Positions 1 through 5,725 of a stretch of 16,589 nt of DNA are shown piece after piece. Both the position numbers and the translations under genes were made by a program. Under the pieces are notes generated by a model, which worked only from the letters and a program-made list of their open reading frames with translations, had not been told where the DNA came from and made no database searches. Source of the stretch: an uncultured Alphaproteobacteria bacterium (GTDB lineage Bacteria; Pseudomonadota; Alphaproteobacteria; CALKHQ01); NCBI GenBank assembly GCA_937988735.1, contig CALKHQ010000240.1, positions 1-16,589 of the forward strand, read 5' to 3'. Numbering within the stretch: the first letter of the stretch is position 1; the number at the start of each line of letters is the position of its first letter.

Positions 1-623
1 GTCTGGTCGGTCAGCGGCGTGTGCAGGCTGATGACGTCGCTGCGGGCAAGAAGCTGGTCGAGGTCGACCTTCTCCACCCCGATCTCGTCGGCCCGGTCGG
101 GCGACAGGAAGGGATCGTAGGCGATCACCTTCATCGCCAGCCCCTGCGCCCGGTTGGCGACGATCGAGCCGATGTTGCCGCAGCCGATGATGCCGAGCGT
201 CTTGCCGGCCAGCTCCATGCCCATGAAGCGGGACTTCTCCCACTTGCCGGCCTGGGTCGAGCGGTCGGCGGCGGGGATCTGGCGGGCGAGCGCCATCATC
301 ATCGCGATGGCGTGCTCGGCGGTGGTGATGGAGTTGCCGAACGGCGTGTTCATCACCACGACGCCGCGCGCGGTGGCGGCGGGGACATCGACATTGTCCA
401 CCCCGATGCCCGCGCGCCCGATCACCTTGAGCTGCCCGGCCCGCTCGAGCAGGGCCGCCGTCACCTTCGTGGAGGACCGGATGGCGAGCCCGTCGTAGCC
501 GCCGATGATTTCGGCGAGCGCGTCGGGGGACTGCCCGGTGATGACGTCGACGTCGATGCCGCGGCTGCGGAAGATCTCCTCCGCGCGGCTGCTCATCTTG
601 TCCGAGATCAGCACCCGCGGCAT
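1..623 (-). CDS. serA: D-3-phosphoglycerate dehydrogenase, N-terminal part (cut by window edge)
   Basis: Catalyses the first committed step of serine synthesis, NAD-dependent oxidation of 3-phosphoglycerate to 3-phosphohydroxypyruvate, in the cytoplasm. Only the first 207 codons are in the window; the family usually has about 525 residues with a C-terminal ACT domain, so roughly the last 320 residues lie off the left edge. Visible landmarks are the N-terminal substrate-domain strand MPRVLISDKM, the conserved VIGRAGIGVDNVD block at about residues 68-80, and the Rossmann nucleotide-binding motif GIIGCGNIG at about 144-152. The ATG at 623-621 lies one base after the serC stop (TGA C ATG), so the two genes are almost certainly cotranscribed and translationally coupled. 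This is the reverse of the pathway order: SerC acts on the SerA product. The reading frame is open to the edge. Identification is secure; the C-terminal regulatory part cannot be judged. Confidence 0.95.
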   Translation of the reverse strand, partial: MPRVLISDKMSSRAEEIFRSRGIDVDVITGQSPDALAEIIGGYDGLAIRSSTKVTAALLERAGQLKVIGRAGIGVDNVDVPAATARGVVVMNTPFGNSITTAEHAIAMMMALARQIPAADRSTQAGKWEKSRFMGMELAGKTLGIIGCGNIGSIVANRAQGLAMKVIAYDPFLSPDRADEIGVEKVDLDQLLARSDVISLHTPLTDQ

Positions 624-624
624 G

Positions 625-1788
625 TCAGGCGGCCTCCACCTTCGCCGGCCGGACCGAGGCGTAGGCCCATTCGAGCCAGGGCAGCACCGCCTCCATGTCC
701 GCCGTTTCCACCGTCGCCCCACCCCACAGGCGCAGCCCCGGCGGGGCGTCGCGGTGGCCGGCAATGTCGTAGGCGACGCCCTCGTCGTCCAGCAGCTTGA
801 CCATTGCCTTGATCAGCCCCTGCCGGGTCTCCTCCGGCGCGGCGGTGAACCAGGGCTCGACGATCTTCAGGCAGATCGAGGTGGACGAGCGCGTCGCCGG
901 ATCCTCGGCGAGGAAGTCGATCCACGGCGTCGCCGCCACCCAGCGCTCGACCGCCGCGAGATTGGCGCAACTGCGGGCGACGAGCGCCGGCAGACCACCG
1001 ACGGACTCCGCCCAGGCGAGCCCGTCCAGCGCATCGGCGATGGCGAGCATCGACGGGGTGTTGATGGTCTCGCCGCGGAACGGCGCCTCGTCGAGCTTGC
1101 CGCCCCTGGTCAGCCGGAACAGCTTCGGCAGCGGCCACGCGGGCGTGTGGCTCTCCAGCCGCTCGACCGCGCGCGGCCCGAGCGCCAGCATGCCGTGCGC
1201 CCCCTCGCCGCCCAGCACCTTCTGCCACGACCAGGTGACGACATCGAGCTTCGACCAGTCGAGTTCCATGGCGAACACGGCGGAGGTGGCATCGCACAGT
1301 GCCAGCCCCTCGCGGTCGGCGGGAATCCAGTTCGCGTCAGGCACGCGCACGCCGGAGGTGGTGCCGTTCCAGGTGAAGACCACGTCGTGCGACCAGTCCA
1401 CCTGGCCGAGGTCGGGGAGCTGGCCGTAGGGGGCGCCCAGCACCCGCGCGCCCGGGATCTTCAGCTGCTTCGTGACGTCGGTGGCCCAGGCGGCGCCGAA
1501 GCTCTCCCACGCCAGCACATCGACTCCGCGCGGGCCGAGCAGTGACCACATCGCCATCTCGAAGGCGCCGGTGTCGGAGCCGGGCACGACCGCAAGGCGC
1601 CAGTCCTCGGGCATGCCGAGAATCCGCTTCGACCGGGCGATGATCTCCGCGAGCTGCTTCTTCGCCGGGGCGGCCCGGTGCGACCGACCGACCAGCGCAC
1701 CCTCCAGCACGGCGGGGCTCCAGCCCCGATGCTTGGCGGTCGGTCCGCTCGAGAAGAACGGCGCGGACGGCCGGTCGGATGGCTTCAT
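625..1788 (-). CDS. serC: Phosphoserine aminotransferase (variant alphaproteobacterial/archaeal type)
   Basis: A PLP-dependent class V aminotransferase that converts 3-phosphohydroxypyruvate plus glutamate to phosphoserine plus 2-oxoglutarate. The protein has 387 residues from the ATG at 1788. A TTG immediately before it would add one residue, but the ATG sits 7 bases after a GGAG Shine-Dalgarno (1799-1796) and is preferred. The sequence follows the SerC variant of alphaproteobacteria and Methanosarcina rather than the E. coli type. It has an N-terminal PFFSSGPTAKHRGW block, a CDATSA motif with the PLP-contacting Asp near residue 166, and SWQKVLGGEG with the Schiff-base Lys at about residue 190. 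It leads the serC-serA operon, with its stop one base before the serA ATG. A well-formed promoter and a possible structured leader lie just upstream, so operon control probably acts there. Confidence in function is high. Confidence 0.96.
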   Translation of the reverse strand: MKPSDRPSAPFFSSGPTAKHRGWSPAVLEGALVGRSHRAAPAKKQLAEIIARSKRILGMPEDWRLAVVPGSDTGAFEMAMWSLLGPRGVDVLAWESFGAAWATDVTKQLKIPGARVLGAPYGQLPDLGQVDWSHDVVFTWNGTTSGVRVPDANWIPADREGLALCDATSAVFAMELDWSKLDVVTWSWQKVLGGEGAHGMLALGPRAVERLESHTPAWPLPKLFRLTRGGKLDEAPFRGETINTPSMLAIADALDGLAWAESVGGLPALVARSCANLAAVERWVAATPWIDFLAEDPATRSSTSICLKIVEPWFTAAPEETRQGLIKAMVKLLDDEGVAYDIAGHRDAPPGLRLWGGATVETADMEAVLPWLEWAYASVRPAKVEAA

Positions 1789-1873
1789 CAATCATCTCCA
1801 GGAGTTGCCGCGTCGGTCGCGGCCACGACGCGCGGGCATCGGTGTCGCGCGAGCAACGGCGGTGCAAAAAGGC
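1789..1873 (-). ncRNA. Structured 5' leader of serC-serA, possible serC RNA motif
   Basis: The transcribed leader between the predicted start site and the serC ATG contains a perfect 7-bp inverted repeat (CGCGTCG at 1809-1815 and CGACGCG at 1826-1832, 10-base loop) ending about 10 bases before the Shine-Dalgarno. A longer-range GTTGC/GCAAC pairing (1804-1808 with 1853-1857) encloses it. Alphaproteobacterial serC genes are known to carry a conserved leader called the serC RNA motif, and the position here fits. I cannot match the covariance model by eye, and GC-rich DNA gives such hairpins by chance. Confidence 0.3.
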
Positions 1874-1879
1874 GCGCGG

Positions 1880-1908
1880 AGTGTATGGACGCACCCCCCG
1901 CGGGTCAA
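1880..1908 (-). promoter_or_regulatory. Sigma70-type promoter of serC-serA
   Basis: Read on the minus strand, a -35 box TTGACC (1908-1903) and a -10 box TACACT (1885-1880) are separated by exactly 17 bases. They match the consensus at 5 of 6 and 4 of 6 positions. The expected start site near 1873 leaves a leader of about 85 bases before the serC ATG. This is the best conventional promoter in the window. Confidence 0.65.
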
Positions 1909-1954
1909 CGCGAGATGTCCGCCCCGCTGACGTGCCGCACCTGCGAAGAAGCCC

Positions 1955-1985
1955 TTGACCTCAAGCAAGGTCGAGGTCGCACCCT
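1955..1985 (+). promoter_or_regulatory. Promoter with SoxR/MerR-like operator inside a 19-bp spacer
   Basis: A -35 box TTGACC (1955-1960) is followed, 19 bases later, by a poor -10 box CACCCT (1980-1985). The spacer carries an inverted repeat GACCTC-N10-GAGGTC (1957-1978). Overlong spacers with a dyad between the two boxes are the hallmark of MerR-family promoters. The core matches the E. coli SoxR site (CCTCAAGTTAACTTGAGG) at 13 of 18 positions, including the outer CCTCAAG and GAGG. It points to the ABM-domain gene, whose ATG is 34 bases beyond the -10 box. No SoxR-like gene is in the window. The regulator assignment is inference. Confidence 0.5.
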
Positions 1986-2018
1986 CCCCGGCCTCGGACC
2001 ACAGCAAGGGGAACGGCC

Positions 2019-2354
2019 ATGAGCAGCACCTCCGGACCGGTCACCGTCATCAACGTGTTCACCCCGCAGCCGGGGCGGATCGACGAGTTCCTCCAGGTGC
2101 AGACCGAGGCGCTGGCCCGCTTCCGCGGCAGGGTGGACGGCCTGCGCGGCAGCCGCCTGTTTCGCGCGCTGGACGGGCGCAACGCCATACAGGTCAGCAT
2201 GTTCGAAAGCCGGGAGGCCCTGGAGCGCTTCACCGGCTCCGACGCCTTCGCCAGCCACCGCGACCGGGTCATGCCGCTGCTCGAGCAGGCAGACCCGTCG
2301 CTCTACGAGCTGGTCTACGAGGCGGGCAACATCACCGCCGGCGCCGCTACATGA
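2019..2354 (+). CDS. Antibiotic biosynthesis monooxygenase (ABM) domain protein
   Basis: A 111-residue protein of the dimeric alpha+beta-barrel ABM superfamily. Members act as small cofactor-free oxygenases on quinols, as heme-degrading enzymes, or have no known substrate; nothing here identifies the substrate. The single domain covers about residues 8-95. It starts with a VTVINVFTPQPGR strand, has a helix with FLQVQTEALARF, a central GLRGSRLFRALDGR hairpin, and ends in a second helix (FESREALERFTGSDAF). The ATG at 2019 follows a GGGGA Shine-Dalgarno at about 2008-2012. The gene is divergent from serC and is preceded by a SoxR-like promoter, suggesting a role in the response to redox-active compounds such as quinones or phenazines. 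Its last 8 bases overlap the 3' end of the convergent RraA-like gene. The fold is confident; the reaction is not. Confidence 0.85.
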   Translation: MSSTSGPVTVINVFTPQPGRIDEFLQVQTEALARFRGRVDGLRGSRLFRALDGRNAIQVSMFESREALERFTGSDAFASHRDRVMPLLEQADPSLYELVYEAGNITAGAAT

Positions 2355-3042
2355 CGCCGTAGGTGCGGAAGGCCTCGACGGTGCTCATGCCGTTGCGGAT
2401 GGCCTCGGCGACCCGGTGCTCGCCCTGCACCTTCTCCAGCGCCCGCGCGATCGCCTCCTCCTCGGCCTCGCGCGGGACGACCACGGCTCCGTCCACGTCG
2501 CCGAAGATCAGGGCGCCAGGCTCGATCCGCACGCCGCCGATCTCGACCGGGACACGGAAGTCCACCACCTTGCCGCGGGCGCCCTGGTCCTGGCCGTAGG
2601 ATCCGCGGGAGAAGGTGGGGAAGCCGAGGGCGAGGATGCCGCGGGTATCGCGGCTGTAGCCGTCCATCAGCGCGCCGGCAGCGCCGAGCTGCATGGCGCG
2701 AGTGGACATGAGCTCGCCCCACATGGCGTACGCCCCGCGGGTGGCGGGCGCGACGTAGATCTCGCCGGGCCTGAGATCGTCGAGGGCATGAAGCATCAGG
2801 CCGAACGGCTGGCCGCCGAGGGGGCCGCGTCCGGTCTCGCTGCCGGCCCAGTAGTCGGCCTCGACCACCGGCATCGCCCGGCCGACCAGCACCATGTCCG
2901 GCGACAGCGGACGGATCTCCGGCGGCAGGAACTGGTGCAGGAAGCCCATCGCATCCAGCACGTCGCCGATCACCGAGGAAAACAGGCTTTTCCGCACCAG
3001 CGCCAGGCGCTCGGCATCGTCCTGCGGCAATTTCGCCGTCAT
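2347..3042 (-). CDS. RraA-family protein (HMG/CHA aldolase or dimethylmenaquinone-methyltransferase-like)
   Basis: A 231-residue member of the RraA fold. The family contains metal-dependent class II aldolases that cleave 4-hydroxy-4-methyl-2-oxoglutarate (HMG) or 4-carboxy-4-hydroxy-2-oxoadipate, oxaloacetate decarboxylases, and RNase E inhibitors. The SSVIGDVLDAMG block (about 22-33), GELMSTRAMQLGAAG (about 109-123) and DGYSRDTRG (about 127-135) are present. The last carries the Arg-Asp pair of the aldolase signature, so an enzyme is more likely than an RNase regulator. I chose the ATG at 3042 because a GGGGGAGG Shine-Dalgarno lies 5 bases upstream; an in-frame start 24 bases earlier would swallow that site. 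The gene is divergent from the REC-GGDEF-EAL gene and overlaps the convergent ABM gene by 8 bases. 'Dimethylmenaquinone methyltransferase' annotations of this family are historical errors. The substrate is unknown. Confidence 0.85.
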   Translation of the reverse strand: MTAKLPQDDAERLALVRKSLFSSVIGDVLDAMGFLHQFLPPEIRPLSPDMVLVGRAMPVVEADYWAGSETGRGPLGGQPFGLMLHALDDLRPGEIYVAPATRGAYAMWGELMSTRAMQLGAAGALMDGYSRDTRGILALGFPTFSRGSYGQDQGARGKVVDFRVPVEIGGVRIEPGALIFGDVDGAVVVPREAEEEAIARALEKVQGEHRVAEAIRNGMSTVEAFRTYGVM

Positions 3043-3184
3043 GCATCCTCCCCCTTGCAGGCACACGGCGATCCGTCGCCGGGCCCGGCCCCTTCCATCC
3101 CGGGCCGACTCTGCTATTCAGCGATAATTAAGCCCTGCTGCGCAATTCTCCCGACGCCAACGCGCCGACAGACGACTGCAGAAA
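3043..3184. promoter_or_regulatory. Divergent intergenic region with two adjacent hairpins
   Basis: This 142-base gap must carry the start signals for the RraA-like gene (leftward) and the response regulator (rightward). Two perfect inverted repeats abut: CGGCGA-TCCG-TCGCCG (3066-3081) and GGCCCGG-N11-CCGGGCC (3082-3106). Both would lie in the leader of the RraA-like gene. A GATAAT hexamer at 3123-3128 resembles a rightward -10 box, but no matching -35 is present, so the promoter is uncertain. Confidence 0.3.
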
Positions 3185-4984
3185 ATGCCATCAGCCGAAG
3201 GCACATCAGAGGATCCGATCAGGGTTCTTTTCGTCGAGGACAACGAGGGAGACCTCGTGCTCGCCGAGACGGTGCTGCGCGATTCGACGAACCTGCGCTA
3301 CGAGACGACCTGGTGCCAGAGCGCCGCGACGGCGATGGCCCTTATCCGGATGATGCCGTTCGACGTCATCCTCGTGGACTACCACCTCGGCCCCACGACC
3401 GGGCTCGAACTGATCGCCGAGGCCAAGGCGGCCGGCATCCAGACGCCCTTCATCCTCGTCACCGGCGAGGATGACCGCGAGCTCGACCTGCAGGCGATGC
3501 GGGTCGGGGCCGCCGACTACGTGACCAAGCAGAACATCAGCCAGGGCATCCTCGAGCGTGCGGTGCGCTACGCCGCCGAGCGGGGGCAGGTGAAGGCGCG
3601 GCTGCACTATCTGGCCAACATCGACCCGCTCACCGACCTGCCGGTGCGGATGCGGTTCCTGTCCGAACTGTCGGCCACGGTGCGGCGGGTGCAGGAGGAC
3701 GGCGGGCTCGGCGCCCTGCTGGTGATCGACCTCGACCGCTTCTCCCAGATCAACCACAGCCTGGGCCACCAGCTCGGGGACCAGATCCTGCGGGAGTTCG
3801 CCAACCGCCTGCGCCGGGAATCCGGCAACCGCGGGTTCCTGGCACGGCTGGGCGCGGACGAGTTCGCGCTGATCGTGGAAAACGTCGCCGACGCCGACGA
3901 GGCGGCTCGAATCGCCAGGCGGCTGATCGCATCGCTCGACGAGCCGATGGCGCTGTCCGGCCACTCGATCCAGATGTCCTGCTCGTCGGGCATCACGCTG
4001 TTTCCCACCGACGGCCCGACGGCGGAGATCCTGACCCAGAATGCGGCGATGGCGATGAAGGAGGCCAAGGCCTCCGGCCACCCGCGCTATGCCTTCTTCC
4101 GGCCCTGCATGCGCGAGGCGGTGCGCAAGCGCGACGTGCTCGCCCGCGAGCTCACCTCCGCGATCAGCCGTGACGAGCTCTACATGCTCTACCAGCCGGT
4201 GTTCGGCGTCGCCGACCGGCGGGTGCACGGCGTCGAGGCGCTGGTGCGCTGGGCGCATCCGGAAAAGGGGCCGATCAGCCCCGGCGAATTCATCCCGGTG
4301 GCCGAGGACACCGGCCTCATCCTGCCGCTCGGCCGCTGGGTGCTCGGCACCGTCTGCCGCCAGCTCCGGGAGTGGCTGGACCGCGGCTTCGCACTGTCCG
4401 CCAACGTCAACATCTCGCCGCGGCAGTTCCGCGAGGCGGACGTGGTGGAGATGATCGGCGGCGCGCTGGAGGCCGCCGGCGTGCCCGGCGAGCATCTGAT
4501 CGTCGAGATCACCGAGGGCGTCCTGATGGACGACACCCAGCGCAGCCTGGACACGCTGACCCGGCTGCGCCAGATGGGGGTGCGCATCTACGTCGACGAT
4601 TTCGGCGTCGGCTATTCCTCGCTCAACTACCTGCGCAAGTTCCCGATCGACGGCATCAAGATCGACCGCTGCTTCATCCGCGACCTGCAGCCGCAGTCGG
4701 TGGAGCGGCACATCATCGATGCGGTGATTGCGCTGTCGGTGAAGCTGGGCCTGCAGACCACGGCAGAAGGCGTCGAGACCGAGGAGCAGCTGACCCTGAT
4801 CGGGGAGCAGGGCTGCACCCTCGCCCAGGGCTACCTGCTGAGCCGGCCGCTGACCGCGGAGGCGCTGTCCGAGCTGCTGGCCGATCCGGAGCGGGGTCCG
4901 CAGCTCAGGCCCCGGCCCCGCGCGGCAGCCCGCGCAACCGTGCGCCGCCTCGTCGCCCGCAGCCGGGCCCTGGCCCGCAACTGA
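3185..4984 (+). CDS. Response regulator with REC, degenerate GGDEF and EAL domains (c-di-GMP phosphodiesterase)
   Basis: A 599-residue cytoplasmic signalling protein. The receiver domain (about 10-130) has the acidic pair E18/D19, phospho-acceptor D65 in VDYHL, Thr in LVTGED and Lys in DYVTKQN, so it should be phosphorylated by a histidine kinase, which is not encoded here. The GGDEF domain (about 140-305) has the signature GADEF at 223-227 in place of GGDEF and no RxxD inhibitory site, so cyclase activity is doubtful; it may bind GTP as a regulator. The EAL domain (about 325-570) looks intact: EAL at 351-353, NVNISPRQF, EITEG, YVDDFGVGYSSLNYL, IDGIKIDR, AEGVETEEQ and the QGYLLSRP end. The likely output is cleavage of c-di-GMP controlled by phosphorylation. 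The ATG at 3185 has no good Shine-Dalgarno. The Arg-rich C-terminal tail (about 570-599) is not part of a known domain. The 3' end lies 18 bases from the convergent cutC stop. Confidence 0.93.
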   Translation: MPSAEGTSEDPIRVLFVEDNEGDLVLAETVLRDSTNLRYETTWCQSAATAMALIRMMPFDVILVDYHLGPTTGLELIAEAKAAGIQTPFILVTGEDDRELDLQAMRVGAADYVTKQNISQGILERAVRYAAERGQVKARLHYLANIDPLTDLPVRMRFLSELSATVRRVQEDGGLGALLVIDLDRFSQINHSLGHQLGDQILREFANRLRRESGNRGFLARLGADEFALIVENVADADEAARIARRLIASLDEPMALSGHSIQMSCSSGITLFPTDGPTAEILTQNAAMAMKEAKASGHPRYAFFRPCMREAVRKRDVLARELTSAISRDELYMLYQPVFGVADRRVHGVEALVRWAHPEKGPISPGEFIPVAEDTGLILPLGRWVLGTVCRQLREWLDRGFALSANVNISPRQFREADVVEMIGGALEAAGVPGEHLIVEITEGVLMDDTQRSLDTLTRLRQMGVRIYVDDFGVGYSSLNYLRKFPIDGIKIDRCFIRDLQPQSVERHIIDAVIALSVKLGLQTTAEGVETEEQLTLIGEQGCTLAQGYLLSRPLTAEALSELLADPERGPQLRPRPRAAARATVRRLVARSRALARN

Positions 4985-5002
4985 CCCCGGCCCGACCGCG
5001 CG

Positions 5003-5725
5003 TCAGGCGAGCGCCGCCTTCAGCGCCCGGACGATTCCCTGATCGGTGACCCGCGCCCGCGGCCCTGCGGCAAAGCCGAAGCGGGTGACGTCGGACGCGT
5101 AGACCCGGCCGTCGGCGGCAGCCGACGCATGAACCTCCACGACTCCGGTGCGGGCGACCAGGTCCCGCGCCCCCTGCGGACGGATTCCGCCACCGGGCAT
5201 GACGATGATCCGGCCCTTCGCGCGGAGCACGAGTTCCGCGATCAGCTCCGCCCCCTCCGCGGCCGTGGGCGCGAGGCCGGAGGTGAGGATGCGGTCGAAA
5301 CCCAGCTCGATCGCCTCCTCCAGCGCGGCGAAGGGGTCCGGCACCAGGTCGAACGCGCGGTGAAGGGTAGCCTGGAGGGCGCCCTTCCCGGCCATCAGGC
5401 CGCCAAGCAGCGCCCTGTCCAGCGTGCCGTCCTCGCGGCAGGCGCCGGTGACGAAACCGCGGACCATGCCGCCGGCCTCCCGGATCACCCGGAGGTCGGC
5501 CCGCATCTGCTCCGCCTCGGCCGCCGAATAGACGAAGTCGCCGTCGCGCGGACGGTTCATCACGAACACCGGCACCGGCGCCCGGGAGGCCGCGGCGATG
5601 AAGGCCGGGGACGGCGTGATCCCCCCGACCGACAGCGCAGCGCAGAGCTCGATGCGGTCGGCGCCGCCGGTGATGGCAGCCGCGAGCCCGTCCGGGGTAT
5701 CGACGCAGATCTCGAGCAGGGTCAC
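5003..5725 (-). CDS. cutC: CutC family protein (copper homeostasis annotation)
   Basis: A 240-residue TIM-barrel protein of the CutC family. It is named for a proposed role in copper homeostasis, but the molecular activity is unsettled. The conserved family blocks are present: GGADRIELCAALSVGGITPS (about 20-39), NRPRDGDFVYS (57-67), LHRAFDLV (121-128), DRILTSG (144-150) and the phosphate-site-like VMPGGGIRP further on. Length is normal for the family. The start is a GTG at 5725 that overlaps the helicase stop in a GTGA junction, with GGAGGA 8 bases upstream inside the helicase gene. It is therefore translated by coupling to the helicase. The two products have no obvious functional link. It ends 18 bases from the convergent response-regulator gene with no terminator in the gap. 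Confidence 0.92.
   Translation of the reverse strand: MTLLEICVDTPDGLAAAITGGADRIELCAALSVGGITPSPAFIAAASRAPVPVFVMNRPRDGDFVYSAAEAEQMRADLRVIREAGGMVRGFVTGACREDGTLDRALLGGLMAGKGALQATLHRAFDLVPDPFAALEEAIELGFDRILTSGLAPTAAEGAELIAELVLRAKGRIIVMPGGGIRPQGARDLVARTGVVEVHASAAADGRVYASDVTRFGFAAGPRARVTDQGIVRALKAALA

Noticed and set aside
3206..4711. 501-codon open frame on the minus strand
   Set aside because: Antisense to REC-GGDEF-EAL; composition dominated by His, Asp, Arg and Leu with no motif.
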